33,220 nucleotides of DNA from Serratia sp. H1w (GTDB lineage Bacteria; Pseudomonadota; Gammaproteobacteria; Enterobacterales; Enterobacteriaceae), in NCBI RefSeq assembly GCF_000633355.1, contig NZ_AYMQ01000135.1, forward strand, positions 1 to 33,220. Reading direction: 5' to 3'. Positions 7,206 through 14,958 of the stretch are shown piece after piece. Under the pieces are notes generated by a model. That model was not told the DNA's origin and ran no database searches. It saw only the letters and a program-made list of their open reading frames with translations. Position 1 is the stretch's first letter, and the number at the start of each line of letters is the position of its first letter. The position numbers were made by a program, and so were the translations under genes.

Positions 7206-8111
7206 TTAAGACTCATCATCACTCACTCGATTATAAACTCTGGCAACATAATGCCCGCGCCCATCACCATGCCCCAGATCCATCGATACCATTGCCTCCG
7301 CTTCTTTCCGGCTTAATCCTTTACTCATATGATAGTCCGTAGCCTCTTTGGAATAGGCATAACGAAGACTATGCGGAGATTCTTTCCCCGTTAACCCTGC
7401 CTCTTTGAGCGTATTTCGGTACCGATCAATAGCAGAATGCAGATTAGGTTTATCTATTAAACGTCCATTGTGTGTATCAACATATTTTATCGCCTCATTG
7501 ACTGCACGAATAACCGTTTCGCGATCTACAACTGTGGTATCCCTCGGGCGTCCACCTTTGGTTTCGAATATAATCCGTATACGCTCATCACCTTTATTTA
7601 ATGCCTGCCGCCATGTCTTTAATGACTTGGCAGATTGAACCGTTTCTTCCGTCCTCAATCCTAAATAACGGGCTAGTTGCATTGCAGCGGCAGCACCGTC
7701 GTCTTTATCACGTATATGGGCGAGCGCTGCGTGATAGCGCTCGTCTGAAATGGCTATTTTAGAGCCGTCACGACTAGCCCCAGATAAGCCGAGAGCCGAA
7801 TTACTTAATCTTTCATGACTTGGATCGGCGAGTTTCGTCCTACCAGCAGTAGAAAACATCGCCCGAATAGCCGCCATTTCATTTTGCAGAGTACGTTTGG
7901 AGATATTTTCTGACAGACGATTCTTTATATAGAGCTCAACATGATTAGTTTTTACATTATTGACATCTCGGATCTGGATATTTAATTTCAACATACTTTC
8001 GGCAAAACGCGACACTATTCTGGCACGATCTGAAACAGTTTTAAAACTCCCACCCGACTTTCGAGCCAGCGTGATTAATTGCTTGCTTAACTGCTTATTG
8101 GCTCTCGACAT
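7206..8111 (-). CDS. tyrosine recombinase / integrase-domain protein
   Basis: A 301-aa tyrosine recombinase. Residues 20-110 form the SAM-like core-binding region. The catalytic domain shows Arg153 in YLGLRTEE, His247-x2-Arg250 in SPHSLRYAY, a second histidine in LGHGDGRGHY (His281) and the nucleophile Tyr at 288 or 293 in YVARVYNR. It resembles the Integrase_1-type proteins carried inside many ICEs rather than the P4-like end integrase. ATG 8111 follows AGGAGGGGGG. It lies between the two copies of the 88-bp repeat. Whether it moves the ICE, a sub-module or resolves dimers cannot be told; no att sites are identified. Confidence 0.88.
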   Translation of the reverse strand: MSRANKQLSKQLITLARKSGGSFKTVSDRARIVSRFAESMLKLNIQIRDVNNVKTNHVELYIKNRLSENISKRTLQNEMAAIRAMFSTAGRTKLADPSHERLSNSALGLSGASRDGSKIAISDERYHAALAHIRDKDDGAAAAMQLARYLGLRTEETVQSAKSLKTWRQALNKGDERIRIIFETKGGRPRDTTVVDRETVIRAVNEAIKYVDTHNGRLIDKPNLHSAIDRYRNTLKEAGLTGKESPHSLRYAYSKEATDYHMSKGLSRKEAEAMVSMDLGHGDGRGHYVARVYNRVSDDES

Positions 8112-8636
8112 CCCCCCTCCTTTCGTCTTGAAAAACGCACGACATTACCGCCTTCGTCCCGAGGGATGAAGGGCGTACCGAACTGCATTTTTGATGTACG
8201 CCAAAACGTCTGAACAACGTTCAGCACGACGGTGATACATCCTGGCCCCGACGACACGGTGTGATTTGCGCTTCCTGCGGCTCGACTGATAACTGTGCGT
8301 CGGAGTGGCAAAATGTTGAGTTCTTGTGAGGTATCCACAGCTCGCTGAGCTGCTTGCGGCTTTCGCCGGTACCTGACTACTGCCAGGTCACCTCCATCTA
8401 TCAGCTTTCGCTAATGTTGCCATCGTTACCGAGTCGATTGTTCTCCTTCATTTCATAGATAAGCGTCTTCATGGGTTATCCCGTTTTTACGACGCGATGG
8501 TTAAAAAAATGTCATTTTACATGCGCTGAATGGTCAGTAGTCCGTGGTTCGGCCAGGGCACTACGTGTCGGTCAGAGCGTAGAAGACGTTGGTAAAGCCC
8601 GTATTACGTGGGTTTGTCCGTTATGCGCTTTGCGCG
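8112..8636. other. structured non-coding stretch upstream of the recombinase
   Basis: No gene I can support. Just upstream of the recombinase start are three stem-loops: CTTCGTCCC/GGGATGAAG (8152-8171), GGCGTAC/GTACGCC (8172-8202) and CTGAAC/GTTCAG (8210-8224). They may be recombinase binding sites, a leader, or part of a transfer origin. The rest (8225-8636) has a 23-codon minus frame from ATG about 8474 but no convincing ribosome site. Confidence 0.5.
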
Positions 8637-8675
8637 TCACTTGGTATATGCTTCGCAATTACACAAGTGACGCGC
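8632..8675. repeat. perfect 12-bp inverted repeat with 20-nt loop
   Basis: GCGCGTCACTTG (8632-8643) and CAAGTGACGCGC (8664-8675) are exact reverse complements. No T run follows on either strand, so it is not an ordinary terminator. Candidate transfer-origin arm, recombinase site or RNA stem. Confidence 0.85.
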
Positions 8676-8798
8676 TGCGCAGCTCCCGCGCCAATTGCTG
8701 CTTCTGCAGATGCCAAATGTTCCAATTGGCATAGCAGAACGCCGCAAATGTTGCCAGGATTGCTGGACGTCGATCCAAAAAGATAAGGGCGTAGACAT
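8637..8798 (-). CDS. small gene of uncertain frame behind leader G
   Basis: ATG 8798 has an AGGAGAAG site and, like the anti-defence genes, a pseudoknot-like leader 22 nt upstream, so a translated gene is expected here. In that frame it is a 53-aa peptide (MSTPLSFWIDVQQSW...). A neighbouring frame without an ATG reads more like protein: a hydrophobic stretch (PAILATFAAFCYANWNIWHL) followed by a basic-acidic helix ending ...LRSASLV. I suspect a frameshifted small membrane protein gene, but cannot exclude that the 53-aa frame is the true one. Confidence 0.3.
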   Translation of the reverse strand: MSTPLSFWIDVQQSWQHLRRSAMPIGTFGICRSSNWRGSCAARHLCNCEAYTK

Positions 8799-8819
8799 GA
8801 TGCTTCTCCTGGTAATGGA

Positions 8820-8851
8820 GAAACTATCCCGCCGGGAAGTTTCCCGCTGGG
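8820..8851 (-). promoter_or_regulatory. pseudoknot-like leader G
   Basis: Interleaved repeats GAAACT (8820-8825) with AGTTTC (8838-8843), and CCCGC (8828-8832) with GC-t-GGG (8846-8851). Same order as leaders A to F, and like F it sits about 45 nt from a copy of the 88-bp repeat. Confidence 0.5.
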
Positions 8852-8896
8852 TGTCAGTTGTCGTGATGAAACTGACTGCCTGTGAGTGGATAAATG

Positions 8897-8984
8897 CACC
8901 TTCATCGCAGTGAACTGCGATCCCCGCTCTCAAAGGTCCAGGGGGGTTACCGCTCTAAAGCGCGTCCTTTCAGGTTAAGGTCGC
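8897..8984. repeat. 88-bp repeat, copy 2
   Basis: Gap-free direct repeat of 6972-7059 with five differences. Two of them turn the first stem into ATCGCAG/CTGCGAT with a TGAA loop, preserving and lengthening the pairing. Followed on the plus strand by TTGGCT hairpin modules as in copy 1. Confidence 0.9.
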
Positions 8985-8985
8985 A

Positions 8986-9126
8986 TTGGCTGTGGTCGCT
9001 CGAAAGCGTCAGTCTCAGACCACGCTTCTCTCCGTATGACTTTGGCTATGTGATCACCCTAGGGCGCTTCTCTCAGATCACCTGCGCACTCCTTGTACTG
9101 AAGCATTGGCTGTTGTCATCGACAAC
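8986..9126. repeat. three TTGGCT hairpin modules (set 2)
   Basis: Module 3: TTGGCT (8986-8991), GTGGTC (8992-8997) with GACCAC (9018-9023), inner hairpin GCT-CGAA-AGC (8998-9007). Module 4: TTGGCT (9042-9047), GTGATC (9050-9055) with GATCAC (9076-9081), inner CCC/GGG. Module 5: TTGGCT (9106-9111), GTTGTC (9112-9117) with GACAAC (9121-9126). Stems of modules 1, 3 and 4 differ in sequence but all pair perfectly. Confidence 0.8.
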
Positions 9127-9213
9127 GATAGAACAGGGGAATCATAGAGGAGAGTCCAGAGATCTTCAACAGAAACAAGGCGGGGATATATGCAGCAGAA
9201 GAGACGGGGTTTT

Positions 9214-9326
9214 GCACATACCCACCGCCAGAGTCTGTTCGCTTGTCCCGCTCACAGACCGCTCCCGTTTGCCAGGGTACTAGGTGACCCCCGGCTTCAC
9301 TGGCTTTTCTGACCGTGGATATGTGC
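9214..9326. repeat. long imperfect inverted repeat enclosing about 90 bp
   Basis: GCACATACCCAC (9214-9225) and GTGGATATGTGC (9315-9326) pair at 11 of 12 positions. Inside, GTCTG/CAGAC and GGGT/ACCC can form further stems. The element ends where the AT-rich cargo begins. Confidence 0.55.
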
Positions 9327-9439
9327 ATAACTTAAATTAGAATATATTCGAAAAATAAACCCTAGAACTTCCTCAACACTATAGCGCTCGTGAACTCCCC
9401 CTAAAAAAGGAAGAGTTTACGACATTCAATTATTTGATA

Positions 9440-11080
9440 TTAGCTTTCAGAAAAATAACTTTCCTTTAGCACAGCATTTTTTATAGCATGCAAAGGAGCT
9501 ACACCATGCTTTAATAATCCCTCATGAAATTTCTTATAATTAAATTCACTACGCATAGACAAAATACATTGTTGTCTTAATGTTTTTATATGAAACTTTC
9601 CTGTGGCATAAGATAAAGCCTGTGCAGGATACTCGATATAACGATTAATTTCACGTTCAGCTTGAATCTCCGAAAAATGAGTGTTTTGATGAAGATAGTC
9701 AACTGCATCTTTTTTGGTCCAACCATAAAAGTGTAATCCAGTATCGACTACTAGCCTGGCAGCACGAAAAAGCTCCTGCAATAATTTCCCTTTTAATTGT
9801 TCATGAGATTTATATAATCCCAATTCCTCAGCAAGATCTTCAACATATAAAGCCCACCCTTCAATAAAGCAATTAAACCATGCTGTTTTTCTGTAATCAG
9901 GTAGTGATAATTTTTGCACATATTCAAATTGGGCGTGATGTCCCGGCAACGTTTCATGGAAAATCATAGCGTTGGCCGAACCCTTTGCTTCACCGAGCAT
10001 ACTAGTTGGGTTAATATACAAAGTACCAATATCACCATTGTCATTGCCGGGCATATAATAAGCCGTAGGGGAAGAATCAGCGAGGTGTGGAGGGATTTTC
10101 TTAACGTTAATCGCACTTATACCATCAAAATTAAATACAGCGCCAAACATGGATTCAACATTATTAATAATGTTACTAAAATCCGAGAAAAACTCCTCTT
10201 CATTTCCATATACATCTGAAGACTGATGTTTACTCAACCAACGATTAAATGTGACATCATTCGAGCAAAATTGCACATTAGGGTTTAGTAAAAACATATT
10301 TTCATGAATTCTTTTAACTTCATCTAAACCAAGCGCATGAATTTCTTGTGGTGAAGAAAATTCATCAGTATGATGTTTCACTAATTCAACGTACTGCTGT
10401 AAACCATTTTCGATGTAAAACATACCAGGCATACTATCGTCTCGGCAATTGTTTACGATAGATTGCAATACTTCGATGTAACGGGTAATTGCAGGAGCAA
10501 TGGAAACGGCGTAAATTTTATGACATGCTTTCAGAAAAGCATCATCTAATTCTTCAGGAAATAATTCACACCCATTATTATTTAAAATAACCCCCCAACG
10601 TTCAATAGCAGAGTGAACACAAGAAGCAAGAGGTTTTCTATTATTTAAATATGCACGAATACATTCTTCGCCGCAGCTATCTAAATAACCCCCTACAGAA
10701 TCCAATATTTTTAAGAAATAAATTTTATCTGAATCGCGCTTTGTTTCCATCGATGGAATAAGACCCGAAATACGCCCTAAAGGAGAATGGTCGTATCCAA
10801 CAACAAATGTCCCCCATAAGCGCATTTGGAGTTTGAGAGCCAACTCTTCCGCTTGAGAAATCAGAATATAATAATCGATATTCTTCATATCACCAGTATA
10901 AATACTTAGTGAATTAATACAGTTCTCAAGTCGACGATTACAATAACTAAGTAATTCGTCATTAAGGACAGGTAACACTTTGTCCTTAACTGCTAAGACT
11001 CTAAACGCATCATCTAATGGATCTAATTCGTAACGAATTTCTAGTAACTCTTTACCGATAGTTGTTAATGTATTCATCAT
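9440..11080 (-). CDS. DUF885-family zinc metallopeptidase
   Basis: A DUF885 protein (546 aa from the preferred start). The zinc site is HETLPGHH (377-384 counted from the GTG at 11086), followed by FIEGWALYVEDLAEELG (about 408-424), VVDTGLH (448-453) and AEREINRYIEYPAQALSY, all hallmarks of this gluzincin family. No signal peptide, so cytoplasmic. It is the last gene of the cargo and its start overlaps the MFS stop: the frame opens with GTG 11086, but ATG 11080 is preferred. Family members that have been studied act on short peptides. In this cluster it could trim or mature the peptide product or degrade it as self-protection (inference). Confidence 0.85.
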   Translation of the reverse strand: MMNTLTTIGKELLEIRYELDPLDDAFRVLAVKDKVLPVLNDELLSYCNRRLENCINSLSIYTGDMKNIDYYILISQAEELALKLQMRLWGTFVVGYDHSPLGRISGLIPSMETKRDSDKIYFLKILDSVGGYLDSCGEECIRAYLNNRKPLASCVHSAIERWGVILNNNGCELFPEELDDAFLKACHKIYAVSIAPAITRYIEVLQSIVNNCRDDSMPGMFYIENGLQQYVELVKHHTDEFSSPQEIHALGLDEVKRIHENMFLLNPNVQFCSNDVTFNRWLSKHQSSDVYGNEEEFFSDFSNIINNVESMFGAVFNFDGISAINVKKIPPHLADSSPTAYYMPGNDNGDIGTLYINPTSMLGEAKGSANAMIFHETLPGHHAQFEYVQKLSLPDYRKTAWFNCFIEGWALYVEDLAEELGLYKSHEQLKGKLLQELFRAARLVVDTGLHFYGWTKKDAVDYLHQNTHFSEIQAEREINRYIEYPAQALSYATGKFHIKTLRQQCILSMRSEFNYKKFHEGLLKHGVAPLHAIKNAVLKESYFSES

Positions 11081-11082
11081 AA

Positions 11083-12315
11083 TCACTCGTTAGATTCAAT
11101 TCCTTTGGGGCTTGAAATAGCCTCACATCCAACAGGCTTCATTCCCATATAAATTAAAATAGAACAAACTATTGCCGATAAAAAACAAAAAATCCAAACC
11201 GCGTTAGTGTTCCATGCAAGCAATTTAAGCCCTAGTATTGGACCTAATGCATTACCCATAGTAAAACTCACTTGATTTGCAGCAATATATTGCCCTCTTG
11301 ATGAAAGAGGGAAACTCGCAGGGTAAGCAAACATCGTTGGCCCACTTATCATTAATCCGCCAACAACTATCAATGAACTTATGATGATAATATTGCCAAA
11401 ATTTAACGTAAATCCAAATGTTGAAACACCTAGGCATAAAAAGAACGTGCCACATAAAGCTGGTTTCCAAGCAGGGAGATTGCGGATAATACTGCTGATT
11501 TTTAATTCGCACAGAATAAGCGTTATCGATGATGAAACCAATAACATGCTATAGACTTCCAATGGAAAGCCATTCTTTTCGATAGCAACAGGTACTGAGG
11601 AATAAAATTGAATGTAAACCATTGAACTGATGAACATTGCCAACAAGAAATACCAGTATTTAATATCCTTTAAAACAACACTCCAACTTCCTTGTATATT
11701 GGCATTTTTATCGGCGGGATCAGCTATGGTATTTTCTTTAAGCAAGAATACAGCAATAAGAGCGAAAGAAAATGCCGTTAGTCCATTAAGCCAAAAAACA
11801 TATTTCCAATCTAATGCAACAAGAAAAGTAGCTACTATTGGACCAATTGCAGCACCTATGTTCAACGAAATACGGAACATAGAAAATCCGATGACATGAA
11901 ATTCAGTCGGCAAATAATTACTCAGCATAACTGACGCAGATGGGCGATACATTTGAGAAAAAAATCCACAAATAAAAATGATCGACACCCATAAATATGA
12001 TGGATAATTTGGGTTGACAAATATAGGAATCAAAACGACACTTACAGCAAGGCCTAACGAAGCTAAAATAATGTTATTTCTATTCCCGAATGACACTCCA
12101 AAATTAGAGCCTGCAATTGCTCCCAATATAGACGAGCCGCAAAGCAAAGTTAATCCCAAACCGGCTGCATCACTGGAAAATCCTTGATGTATCATGAATA
12201 CAATCAAGTATGCTTGAATGAAAAATCCAAACTGATTTATGAAAGTGCCAAATAGTAGGTATTTGACATTTTCATTTATTTCCTTCCATATGCTTAATAT
12301 AGATTTATCGTCCAT
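11083..12315 (-). CDS. MFS transporter, probable product exporter
   Basis: 410 aa, strongly hydrophobic with about 12 predicted membrane helices. The loop after helix 2 (GSNFGVSFGNRNNIILAS) matches the MFS motif A region, and a hydrophilic loop (about 195-215) splits the two halves. GAGGA precedes ATG 12315. Position inside the biosynthetic operon, between an oxidase and a peptidase, points to export of the product or self-resistance rather than nutrient uptake. Substrate unknown. Confidence 0.88.
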   Translation of the reverse strand: MDDKSILSIWKEINENVKYLLFGTFINQFGFFIQAYLIVFMIHQGFSSDAAGLGLTLLCGSSILGAIAGSNFGVSFGNRNNIILASLGLAVSVVLIPIFVNPNYPSYLWVSIIFICGFFSQMYRPSASVMLSNYLPTEFHVIGFSMFRISLNIGAAIGPIVATFLVALDWKYVFWLNGLTAFSFALIAVFLLKENTIADPADKNANIQGSWSVVLKDIKYWYFLLAMFISSMVYIQFYSSVPVAIEKNGFPLEVYSMLLVSSSITLILCELKISSIIRNLPAWKPALCGTFFLCLGVSTFGFTLNFGNIIIISSLIVVGGLMISGPTMFAYPASFPLSSRGQYIAANQVSFTMGNALGPILGLKLLAWNTNAVWIFCFLSAIVCSILIYMGMKPVGCEAISSPKGIESNE

Positions 12316-12324
12316 TATGAATCC

Positions 12325-13686
12325 TCAAATGTTAAACACTTTGCTTTGTTGGAAAGATACAGAAAATGGATCAAACCTTTCCCGAAAAATGTCATGGATT
12401 GACTTAACATAACGAAAATGTCGCTGTTGAAAAATCCCGTCATCAGAATCGGGGAAATTTATATAAGAAGCGCTGCTTAAAAAAGGTTGTGCAATAGCAT
12501 CCAACTCATGAAGCCACAAACATTGCCCATGACTTATTTTACCTTCTTCTTCTTTAACCCAAGACGTATCAAAAGAGGCTAAATACTCTGCATTGCGGCC
12601 AGGAGAACATGAAATAACAGATTTATTCTCTTTCACTTTACCGCCCCAGGCGAAAAGCCCAAAACCAGCGCCATCAACATTTTTTGTAGTAGGCCAACTT
12701 TGCAAAAATTTCATGATTCGCTCAAACCCTTTGAGACCAATGGGTTTAAATGCGAATCGACTTTTAATTTTGAAAGCGCCACCTGAAGTTTGATGAAGCG
12801 CCCCTTCCATTGCTTCATAATAATGGCATTTTTTTGTAGTCCATTCACTGCTATTCAAGCAATCACCAAAATAGGCTTTAATATCAAAGTTTTCATCATC
12901 AAGCACTTGACCTGATAATGTGATTGATGTCACTTTTTCAATACCCGTAATATTTGCACCAATGCGCATTGATACATTATTCGGTGCATCGATAAGCAAA
13001 CGCTCAAGGCGTTCGAGCAATTGACAATCACCATTGAATGGCCAACTGGCATTGAACATCGTCACGTTATAACAGGGGTAGGTTTTAAAGATCAGTTCTG
13101 TAACTATACCAAAATAACCACCACCACCACCTTTTAAAAGATCAAAAAATTCAGGATTTTTCTGTTGATTAACTACAAATTTCTCACCACTAAAAGTGAT
13201 CAATTTTATTTCCTGTAGAGCATCACAAGTCAATCCATGCTTACGTGAAGTATATGCTGCACCTCCGCCTAAAGTCAGACCAGTAATTCCTACATCTTGA
13301 TTTGTGCCAGTGGAAATTGCGCGATTGTGTTTTTTTAAAATCTGATTAATGTCATATACACGAGTACCGCCTCCGACACTGACCAAATTAGTATCTTGAT
13401 CTAGAGATACGTTATTAAAATTCGACATTTTAATGATAATATCACCGGAAAGACTGCGTCCTTCAAAATCGTGCCCCGTTGAATACACTGATATTTTCAT
13501 ACTATTAAATTGGCAAAATTTTATAATTGAAATTATATCCTCATCTGTTTTTGGTGCTACGACAATGTTCTTTTTTTCATGTAACACCGCCTCATTATAT
13601 GCAGTTAATTGGGTGTCACCATCAGTGATAATATAATCAAACATTGCGGAGAATTTTTCAAAATCAGTTGGATTTAAAATTTTCAT
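12325..13686 (-). CDS. FAD-linked oxidase of the berberine-bridge type
   Basis: 453 aa. The N-terminal FAD_binding_4 domain (about 35-210) has the His of the flavin link in STGHDFEGRS (His72) and LGGGAAYTSRKHGLTCD. The C-terminal BBE motif is seen in RHFRYVKSIHDIFRERFDP. Enzymes with double covalent FAD have Cys in the GTC-x2-VG segment; here it reads GTNQDVGITG, so FAD is probably held by His only. No signal peptide. ATG 13686 directly follows the stop of the ATP-grasp gene with GAGGAG six bases upstream. In a hydrazine pathway such an oxidase could dehydrogenate a C-N or N-N bond (hydrazone, azo or diazo formation); that is inference. Confidence 0.85.
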   Translation of the reverse strand: MKILNPTDFEKFSAMFDYIITDGDTQLTAYNEAVLHEKKNIVVAPKTDEDIISIIKFCQFNSMKISVYSTGHDFEGRSLSGDIIIKMSNFNNVSLDQDTNLVSVGGGTRVYDINQILKKHNRAISTGTNQDVGITGLTLGGGAAYTSRKHGLTCDALQEIKLITFSGEKFVVNQQKNPEFFDLLKGGGGGYFGIVTELIFKTYPCYNVTMFNASWPFNGDCQLLERLERLLIDAPNNVSMRIGANITGIEKVTSITLSGQVLDDENFDIKAYFGDCLNSSEWTTKKCHYYEAMEGALHQTSGGAFKIKSRFAFKPIGLKGFERIMKFLQSWPTTKNVDGAGFGLFAWGGKVKENKSVISCSPGRNAEYLASFDTSWVKEEEGKISHGQCLWLHELDAIAQPFLSSASYINFPDSDDGIFQQRHFRYVKSIHDIFRERFDPFSVSFQQSKVFNI

Positions 13687-14937
13687 TCAACGCTCCTCAT
13701 AGGTAATCACAACAGTGTTTCCCAAAAGTGCGATTTTATCTTTTAACTCTTGTTGTGAATTGGCAATAAGCATTGCACTACCATTTCTATGCCAGGAAGA
13801 TTCGGGATAAAATGTTTGATCACCGTCTTTAATAGACAAGGAAAAATTAAACACACCTAATTCATTAATTAAATCGTCATTTATTATTATTTTTTTGATA
13901 ATACCTTCTTCACCACCGTAAAAATGTACCATCGCATGATGTTGGTTTTCATTCGGTGGAGTTTCAATTTGTTGGCCACGCATTAAACAATGATAATTCC
14001 TCACTACATCATAGCAATAGGCTCGCTCAATAAGCTCAACAATGCCATCACCAGGGAAACGACCGGCACATTCGACAAGGTAAAATCCTTTTTCATTGTG
14101 GATCCATTCGCAATGAACTACACCATAATGAAAATCAACCGCAGACACTAATTTTTGCGTTAATTTAACGAGTTCATTTTGATATTTAAGATCCAGAAAT
14201 GCAGGTACAATGTGACCTTTTTCTACAGGTCGAACACCATCAAAAAGCATTTTTTGTGTAACATTGGAAAAAATAATTTCATTATCTTTAACCAAAGCTT
14301 CAACACTGTATTCGTTGCCCGTGATAAATTCTTCAATAAGCGTTTCTGAAATAAACTCTCTGTCTGGTACCATAGCACCTTCATCTTTGATCTGGGCTAA
14401 CGTCCATGAATCAAAAAGCTTATCCTTATCATGAACAATAACAGTTCCAACAGAGCCTTGCCTATTAGAAGGCTTCAAAATTATTGCCCCCTGCGAAAAC
14501 ATAAAGAACTCTTCTGCCTGCTGGTAGGTCGTAATAGCTTCAGATCTTGGATTATTTATCCCAAAAGCTTTCGATACATTTCGAAGCTTGCTCTTATCTC
14601 GCATTAACAAACTTGCACCATAAGTAGCTCCTGGAACGTTAAAACGCTCGGCTAAACGTGCAGCGCAACAGGTTGCATACTCTACAGCAGGCACAACACT
14701 AACAATGTTCAATTCTTTTAGTGAGGCGTAAAGGGCATCGGCAGCATATAAATGTTGATATTCATATGGCAATAAATCGTAAACGATATCTTTTCCTTCT
14801 ATTAAGGCTGTGATATTTCGCTTTCTGATAACATCGGGTTCCTCAATGATCAATACACGATAGCGCTCATGCATTGTTTGCAATGAGTTTATCGCAGCCA
14901 AGGTAAAGCCTACCAAAACAATAATTGGTTCGTTCAT
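13687..14937 (-). CDS. ATP-grasp ligase (third in the cluster)
   Basis: 416 aa. ATP-grasp features are AIILKPSNRQGSVGTVIV (glycine-rich loop), IEEFITGNEYSVEAL (adenine-contacting strand) and CEWIHNEKGFYLVECAGRFPGD with the metal-binding acidic residues. The N-terminal third is the expected substrate-binding pre-ATP-grasp domain. Such enzymes join a carboxylate to an amine through an acyl phosphate. It follows the next ATP-grasp gene by 21 bp, with GAGGT before ATG 14937. Which amide bond it makes is unknown; the family resembles L-amino-acid ligases and carboxylases such as PurK-like enzymes, and assignment as a ligase rests on context. Confidence 0.88.
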   Translation of the reverse strand: MNEPIIVLVGFTLAAINSLQTMHERYRVLIIEEPDVIRKRNITALIEGKDIVYDLLPYEYQHLYAADALYASLKELNIVSVVPAVEYATCCAARLAERFNVPGATYGASLLMRDKSKLRNVSKAFGINNPRSEAITTYQQAEEFFMFSQGAIILKPSNRQGSVGTVIVHDKDKLFDSWTLAQIKDEGAMVPDREFISETLIEEFITGNEYSVEALVKDNEIIFSNVTQKMLFDGVRPVEKGHIVPAFLDLKYQNELVKLTQKLVSAVDFHYGVVHCEWIHNEKGFYLVECAGRFPGDGIVELIERAYCYDVVRNYHCLMRGQQIETPPNENQHHAMVHFYGGEEGIIKKIIINDDLINELGVFNFSLSIKDGDQTFYPESSWHRNGSAMLIANSQQELKDKIALLGNTVVITYEER

Positions 14938-14958
14938 TTTAATACCTCAAAAATATTT

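Larger units (their letters stand above)
8799..9439. other. structured non-coding region at the cargo boundary
   Basis: No gene I can support. It contains leader G (8820-8851), the 88-bp repeat copy 2 (8897-8984), three TTGGCT hairpin modules (8986-9126) and a large stem (9214-9326). Composition drops sharply to AT-rich at about 9340, which marks the left edge of the cargo. A hairpin without T run (GTGAACTC/GAGTTTAC, about 9390-9421) lies just after the last cargo gene. Confidence 0.7.

Noticed and set aside
8087-8338. Minus-strand frame of 83 codons upstream of the recombinase
   Set aside because: GTG start without site, overlaps the recombinase start and three stem-loops; composition not protein-like.
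6886-8984. CRISPR array from the repeated short elements
   Set aside because: Repeats are interleaved inverted repeats of varying sequence or just two copies of an 88-bp unit; no regular spacers or cas genes.
9390-9421. Terminator after the DUF885 gene
   Set aside because: Stem present but no T run follows on the minus strand.
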